From the NCBI RefSeq assembly GCF_000400365.1, contig NZ_BAOG01000032.1, forward strand, positions 1-36,506: a DNA stretch of 36,506 bases, in the 5' to 3' direction. The position numbers and the translations under genes were made by a program. Under the pieces are notes generated by a model. The model was not told where the DNA came from and ran no database searches. It was given only the letters and a program-made list of their open reading frames with translations. Origin of the DNA: Vibrio jasicida CAIM 1864 = LMG 25398. GTDB taxonomy: Bacteria > Pseudomonadota > Gammaproteobacteria > Enterobacterales > Vibrionaceae. The number at the start of each line of letters is the position of its first letter. The stretch's first letter is position 1. Below, piece by piece: positions 35,454 to 36,506 of this stretch.

Positions 35454-36167
35454 ATGACCATCCAATGTAAAGTAAAGTCTATTGAGCCGTTAGCTTGTAA
35501 TACTTACCAAATCCTTCTTCACCCAGAATCACCAGTGCCTTTTAAAGCAGGTCAGTATCTAATGGTAGTGATGGGTGAAAAAGACAAACGCCCTTTCTCT
35601 ATTGCAAGTAGCCCTTGCCGTCATGAAGGCGAACTGGAGTTGCACATCGGTGCGGCAGAGCAAAATGCTTACGCATTAGAAGTCGTTGAAGCAATGCAAT
35701 CGGCATTAGAAACAGATGGTCATATCGAAATTGATGCACCACATGGTGATGCTTGGGTTCAAGAAGAAAGCGAGCGCCCGCTATTATTGATTGCTGGTGG
35801 TACTGGCTTTAGTTACGTGCGTTCGATTTTGGATCACTGTGTTGCACAGAACAAAACCAACCCTATCTATTTATACTGGGGTGCACGAGACAACTGCCAG
35901 CTTTATGCTAAAGAAGAACTGGCCGAGATTGCCGATAAGTTTGCTAACGTTCACTTTGTTCCAGTAGTAGAAGAAGCACCTGCCGATTGGCAAGGTAAAG
36001 TTGGTAACGTGCTACAAGCGGTGAGTGAAGATTTCGAAAGCTTAGAAAACTACGATATCTATATTGCTGGCCGCTTTGAAATGGCTGGGGCAGCGCGTGA
36101 ACAGTTCACCCAGAACAAGAAAGCGAAGAGTGAACGTATGTTCGCAGACGCGTACGCATTCATTTAA
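35454..36167 (+). CDS. fre: NAD(P)H-flavin reductase Fre
   Basis: Fre reduces free flavins with NAD(P)H, supplying FMNH2 or FADH2 to acceptors such as luciferase in luminous relatives, iron-reduction reactions and ribonucleotide reductase activation. The 237-residue ferredoxin-reductase fold has the flavin motif RPFSIASSP, the pyridine-nucleotide loop [15 protein letters not shown], and [17 protein letters not shown] precedes ATG 35454. UbiD-Fre linkage is conserved in E. coli; the intervening ferredoxin is an addition. Confidence 0.94.
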   Translation: MTIQCKVKSIEPLACNTYQILLHPESPVPFKAGQYLMVVMGEKDKRPFSIASSPCRHEGELELHIGAAEQNAYALEVVEAMQSALETDGHIEIDAPHGDAWVQEESERPLLLIAGGTGFSYVRSILDHCVAQNKTNPIYLYWGARDNCQLYAKEELAEIADKFANVHFVPVVEEAPADWQGKVGNVLQAVSEDFESLENYDIYIAGRFEMAGAAREQFTQNKKAKSERMFADAYAFI

Positions 36168-36185
36168 ATACAGCTTTTGGGGCAG

Positions 36186-36212
36186 AAAAAGAGGGTTTTT
36201 TACCCTCTTTTT
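36186..36212 (+). terminator. Intrinsic terminator of the ubiD-fre operon
   Basis: AAAAAGAGGGT (36186-36196) and ACCCTCTTTTT (36202-36212) pair around a T-rich loop and end in a T run. Confidence 0.92.
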
Positions 36213-36273
36213 TGCTTTTTTGATGAAATAGTCATCGAACAGTTAGTTTTTTCCATTTTTTTTCAAAAAAGGG

Positions 36274-36301
36274 TTGCGAACGGATCTGAGTTCCCTATAA
36301 T
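36274..36301 (+). promoter_or_regulatory. rRNA operon promoter P1
   Basis: TTGCGA (36274-36279) and TATAAT (36296-36301) have a 16-base spacer. A GC-rich discriminator (GCGC) follows, as in stringently controlled rrn P1 promoters. The T/A tract at 36246-36270 fits an UP element. Confidence 0.85.
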
Positions 36302-36389
36302 GCGCATCCACCGACACGGCAGACGCGATAAGGCTTCAGCAGGGTCGGAGAGGTGAAAAGCTTCTGAGAAAATAAATTGAAAAAAGTGT

Positions 36390-36417
36390 TTGACACTCTC
36401 AATTATCTCGCTAGAAT
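36390..36417 (+). promoter_or_regulatory. rRNA operon promoter P2
   Basis: A consensus TTGACA (36390-36395) and TAGAAT (36412-36417) have a 16-base spacer, about 116 bases downstream of P1, the usual tandem rrn arrangement. Confidence 0.87.
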
Positions 36418-36426
36418 GCACCTCCG

Positions 36427-36466
36427 CTTTGAGAGAAAAACTTCTCGCAAAGCAAGCTCTTTAACA
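36427..36466 (+). promoter_or_regulatory. rrn leader boxB hairpin and boxA antiterminator
   Basis: CTTTG-A-GAGA (36427-36436) pairs with TCTC-G-CAAAG (36443-36452) with one internal mismatch, forming boxB. GCTCTTTAACA (36456-36466) is the conserved boxA that loads Nus factors for rRNA antitermination. The transcript continues off the right edge; 16S rRNA itself is not in the window. Confidence 0.85.
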
Positions 36467-36506
36467 ATATAGACCTATCAATCTGTGTGGGCACTCGTTG
36501 ATGATA

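Noticed and set aside
36467..36506. Start of 16S rRNA at the right edge
   Set aside because: The last 40 bases are still leader sequence after boxA; the 16S 5' end is not reached.

Overview
The window is a gene-dense, roughly balanced-GC stretch of a Vibrio chromosome, most likely the large chromosome close to its replication origin in a species of the V. harveyi/parahaemolyticus group. The evidence is the gene content (thiCEFSGH, uvrD, ggt, recQ, rhlB-gppA, trxA, rho, ubiD-fre), near-identity of Rho, TrxA and RecQ to the gammaproteobacterial proteins, a TsrA-like H-NS relative between a Bcr-type pump and a DoxX gene, a CsrB-type RNA, and a cluster of parS (ParB-binding) sites of the kind that mark origin-proximal DNA. 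No sequence search was possible; assignments come from reading motifs and from recall of the families.

Layout, left to right. A tRNA-Asp and a decayed partial copy of it open the window. A Tat-exported multicopper oxidase follows, with a Fur-box-like site upstream, then crcB (fluoride channel). The thiamine operon thiC-E-F-S-G-H starts with a TPP riboswitch. On the minus strand come a large aminopeptidase P, a short unlisted ORF just upstream of it, and a LysR regulator divergent from a Bcr/CflA drug-efflux pump. Next is a TsrA/H-NS-like small regulator. A four-gene minus-strand operon (DUF2282-type Cys peptide, DUF692 enzyme, DUF2063 partner, DoxX membrane protein) is, by domain content and order, a bufferin/Hvf/Gig-type RiPP system for metal (copper or gold) handling. 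It is the most striking system here.

The middle holds uvrD with a LexA-like box, a minus-strand CsrB-family regulatory RNA with an upstream VarA/GacA-like palindrome, ggt, a LysE/RhtB exporter, an AraC regulator, rarD, and recQ with a small DUF3630-like partner. After this come a preQ1-I-like riboswitch controlling a YhhQ-type queuosine-precursor transporter, rhlB-gppA (minus), divergent trxA, rho, an unrecognised exported helical protein, a UbiD with an internal domain duplication, a small [2Fe-2S] ferredoxin and the flavin reductase fre. The window ends inside the leader of an rRNA operon (P1, P2, boxB, boxA visible; 16S not reached).

Cross-cutting structure. Three parS sites with 15-16 of 16 consensus bases lie in thiE, after thiH, and over the start codon of the DUF692 gene. 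A weaker fourth forms the arms of a terminator after the recQ operon. The housekeeping loci look intact: there are no insertion sequences, integrases, CRISPR arrays or clear frameshifted genes.
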